From: an uncultured Alphaproteobacteria bacterium
GTDB lineage: Bacteria; Pseudomonadota; Alphaproteobacteria; RF32; CAG-239
DNA length: 64,000 bases
Assembly (NCBI GenBank): GCA_910587405.1
Contig: CAJUKS010000004.1
Span: forward strand, 62,001-126,000
Direction: 5' to 3'
The translations under genes and the position numbers were made by a program. This document shows positions 62,049 through 64,000 of this stretch, in pieces (position 1 is the first letter of the stretch; each line of letters begins with the position of its first letter). Under the pieces are notes generated by a model that saw only the letters and a list, made by a program, of their open reading frames with translations, was not told the DNA's origin and ran no database searches.

Positions 62049-63359
62049 TCAGGGTAAAAGCGGCGACCATGCCGGATCGGAAGCATCGGCCGGCGTAACG
62101 ATCATCCGTTCGTTAAAACCGGTGAGGTCAATCGTATACAGCTTGACCGGTGCATTGCCGCGCGAAGTTCCCTTGTCCTGGCGAAAATACATCAGAACCC
62201 GGCCGTTGGGCGCCCACACCGGCGCTTCGACCAGATAACCGGCGGTCAACAAGCGTTCGCCGCTGCCGTCGGGATACATCACCCCGATATAAAACTGGCC
62301 GCCCGCCATTTTGGTAAAGGCAATATAATCGCCGCGCGGCGACCAAACCGGCGTCGCATAGCGGCCGTTGCCGAAACTGATGCGGCGAACGTTGCTGCCG
62401 TCCACATCCATCACATACAACTGCTGATTGCCGCCGCGATCGGAGTTAAACACGATCTGTTTGCCGTCGGGCGAATAGCTGGGAGAAGTGTTGATCGAAG
62501 TTCCCGAAGTCAGCTGGCGTGTCTTGTCGGTTTTGAGGTCCAGTTCATAAATGTCGGTGGTGCTGCCGCGGGCATAGCTGAGCAACAGCTTGGAACTGTC
62601 GGGCGAGAACACCGGCGCAAAAGTCATGCCTTTGAAGGCGCCGACCAGCCGCTGCTGCCCGCTTTCAATGTCCAGCATATAAACTTTCGGCGTGCTGCCG
62701 GCATAAGACAAATAGGTAATCTTTTGCAGGTTGGGCGAAAAGCGCGGCGTCAGCGCCATCGAAGCGCCGTTGGTCAGAAACTTGTGATTTTCGCCGTCCT
62801 GATCCATAATCGCCAACCGCTTGATGCGCCGGGTTGCCGGGCCGCTTTCCGAAATATACACGATCCGGGTGTCAAAATAGCCTTTTTCGCCGGTCAGACG
62901 TTCGTAAATGGCATCGGCAATCACGTGAGCAACGCGGCGCCAGTTGTCTTTGGTGGTGGTAAACGACTGTCCTTTCAACTGTTCTTCGGCAAAAACGTCC
63001 CACAGGCGAAATTCCACCCGCAGATTGTCGGCGTCGATTTCCGAAATAGCGCTTTGCACCAGCGAAACCGCATTGATCGCTTTCCAGTCGCCGAAGCGCG
63101 GCAGTTCGTCGATCGAATTGAATTTTTGAATATAGCTGTCTTCGGGGATAATGCGAAACAGCCCCGAACGTTCAAGGTCGGCAATGACCACTTCGCGGAT
63201 TCGTTCGCCGTAATCGGCAGCGCTGCCGCTGCCCGACATTTGTGGAAAAGCGATCGGCATCGGTTCGCGCATGGCGCCGTTAACGTCAATTTGCAGTTCG
63301 GCGCGGGCGGGCGAGATCAAAAACCCGAGCGCCAACACAATGTAATATACAATTTTCAT
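62049..63359 (-). CDS. tolB: Tol-Pal system protein TolB
   Basis: The 436-residue periplasmic protein has a signal peptide cleaved after ISPARA (about 20). The N-terminal alpha/beta domain includes FRIIPEDSYIQ. A six-bladed propeller carries repeated TolB/WD40-like blades with SPDGK, SPDSSKLLLSYAR, WSPRGDYIAFTK and WAPNGRVLMYF. It links Pal and the TolQRA motor during outer-membrane constriction. tolA/Q/R and pal are not in the window, so this tolB stands alone, at the edge of the sampled region. It is divergent from ruvX. Confidence 0.95.
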   Translation of the reverse strand: MKIVYYIVLALGFLISPARAELQIDVNGAMREPMPIAFPQMSGSGSAADYGERIREVVIADLERSGLFRIIPEDSYIQKFNSIDELPRFGDWKAINAVSLVQSAISEIDADNLRVEFRLWDVFAEEQLKGQSFTTTKDNWRRVAHVIADAIYERLTGEKGYFDTRIVYISESGPATRRIKRLAIMDQDGENHKFLTNGASMALTPRFSPNLQKITYLSYAGSTPKVYMLDIESGQQRLVGAFKGMTFAPVFSPDSSKLLLSYARGSTTDIYELDLKTDKTRQLTSGTSINTSPSYSPDGKQIVFNSDRGGNQQLYVMDVDGSNVRRISFGNGRYATPVWSPRGDYIAFTKMAGGQFYIGVMYPDGSGERLLTAGYLVEAPVWAPNGRVLMYFRQDKGTSRGNAPVKLYTIDLTGFNERMIVTPADASDPAWSPLLP

Positions 63360-63457
63360 CTTACACCTTGGAATTTTAAAGTTTTACTTGTACCTTAACA
63401 TATGTTAACATTGTTAAAATTTCATTAGCAGAGACAAAATTTTATAAAGACATAAGG

Positions 63458-63916
63458 ATGAATATTACCGATTTCAAACTACAACTTCCGGCCCAAAAAG
63501 CGCTGATCGGCTTTGACTACGGCAGCCATCGTCTCGGCGTTGCGGTGTCGGACCTGTCACGAACGATTGCGTCTTCGCACAGCATTATCCAACGTTCCGA
63601 CTGGGCGGCCGATCTGGCGGCGATCCGGCGGATTATCGATGCCAAGGAAGTGGGCGGCATGGTCTTCGGGCTGCCGCTGCAAATGAACGGACAGGAAGGC
63701 GAAATTGCCGCCGAAGTGCGCGCTTTTGCCGACAAGTTGCAACAAGCGGTGAAACTGCCGCTGGCTTTTTGGGACGAAAGACTGTCTTCGGCCGCGGTTG
63801 AAAGCTTTTTGATTAAGGAAGTCGACCTCTCGCGTTCCAAACGCAAAAAAGTGCTGGACGCTTCGGCGGCCGCCTATATTTTGCAAGGCTTTCTCGATTC
63901 GTTAAAATTTGCCTGA
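63458..63916 (+). CDS. ruvX: Holliday junction resolvase-like YqgF/RuvX
   Basis: The 152-residue RNase H-fold nuclease has ALIGFDYGSHRLGVAVSD with the first Asp (about 19), a strand with GGMVFGLPLQMNG, then FWDERLSSAAVE and KKVLDASAAAYILQGFLD with the last Asp. YqgF acts in 16S rRNA 5'-end processing and possibly at DNA junctions. It follows the divergent tolB. The last 84 bases of the window hold no feature I can support. Confidence 0.93.
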   Translation: MNITDFKLQLPAQKALIGFDYGSHRLGVAVSDLSRTIASSHSIIQRSDWAADLAAIRRIIDAKEVGGMVFGLPLQMNGQEGEIAAEVRAFADKLQQAVKLPLAFWDERLSSAAVESFLIKEVDLSRSKRKKVLDASAAAYILQGFLDSLKFA

Positions 63917-64000
63917 CAGCCCTCGTCCCGCCGCACGTTTTTTATCCGGCGGCAATCCTGAACACCCCGCCTGATCACCGACACAGCCGGGTTAAACTGA

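Overview
The window looks like chromosomal DNA of an alphaproteobacterium, probably an uncultured host- or gut-associated lineage. The evidence is the F0 ATP synthase genes in the order atpI-atpB-atpE-atpF'-atpF with no F1 genes beside them, an acpP-fabF-mltG cluster, an initiator tRNA with an AGG/CCU anticodon-stem end as in Alphaproteobacteria, a 41-residue bL36, tolB, and an alphaproteobacterial-type prephenate dehydratase. The lineage is inferred from family resemblance only; no search was run.

Layout. 1-8.5 kb: ppdK, pheA, a DEDD exonuclease, the F0 operon, a DsbA-like thiol protein and a DciA/DUF721 protein. 8.6-20.6 kb: an outer-membrane barrel, a hydrolase, a GltD-like flavoprotein, a WYL regulator, cca, a large ankyrin/subtilisin surface protease, a lipoprotein, and a repair/nucleotide clean-up cluster (tandem Nudix, P-loop kinase, MsrAB, Nudix). 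20.6-26.4 kb: an RND pump with its adaptor, and a MATE exporter. 26.6-33 kb: a defence island with a DUF262/DUF1524 (GmrSD-like) protein, cas1, a 12-repeat CRISPR array, cas2, a Cas9 gene cut off inside HNH, and a complete tracrRNA gene. 33-50 kb: two tRNAs, two tiny membrane peptides, pgpA, transporters, L-serine dehydratase, an adenine/cytosine DNA methyltransferase, Sir2, kdsB, queA, a GGDEF-like protein, lgt, ybjN, mltG, fabF and acpP. 50.5-59.2 kb: an accessory region with lactate dehydrogenase, four tandem XRE regulators, a strongly folded RNA with its own promoter, Cys-rich secreted proteins, and a lipoprotein that looks imported from Bacteroidetes. 59.2-64 kb: ettA, a periplasmic protein, rpmJ, tolB and ruvX.

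The type II-C-like CRISPR locus is unusual. Array, tracrRNA, Cas1 and Cas2 look intact, yet Cas9 ends in the middle of HNH and lacks RuvC-III and the PAM-interacting part. cas1 lies on the far side of the array and points towards it, and an eroded repeat unit overlaps its stop codon. Each repeat ends in an extended -10 element, and a good promoter uses the first repeat as its -10, so crRNA would be made on the plus strand and pair with the plus-strand tracrRNA.

The second notable object is a structured RNA at about 53.36-53.64 kb. It shows seven hairpins, an 8-bp long-range helix, a 6- to 8-bp pseudoknot and an alternative pairing. It sits behind a good promoter and ahead of a 62-codon ORF. 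I could not assign it to a family with certainty.
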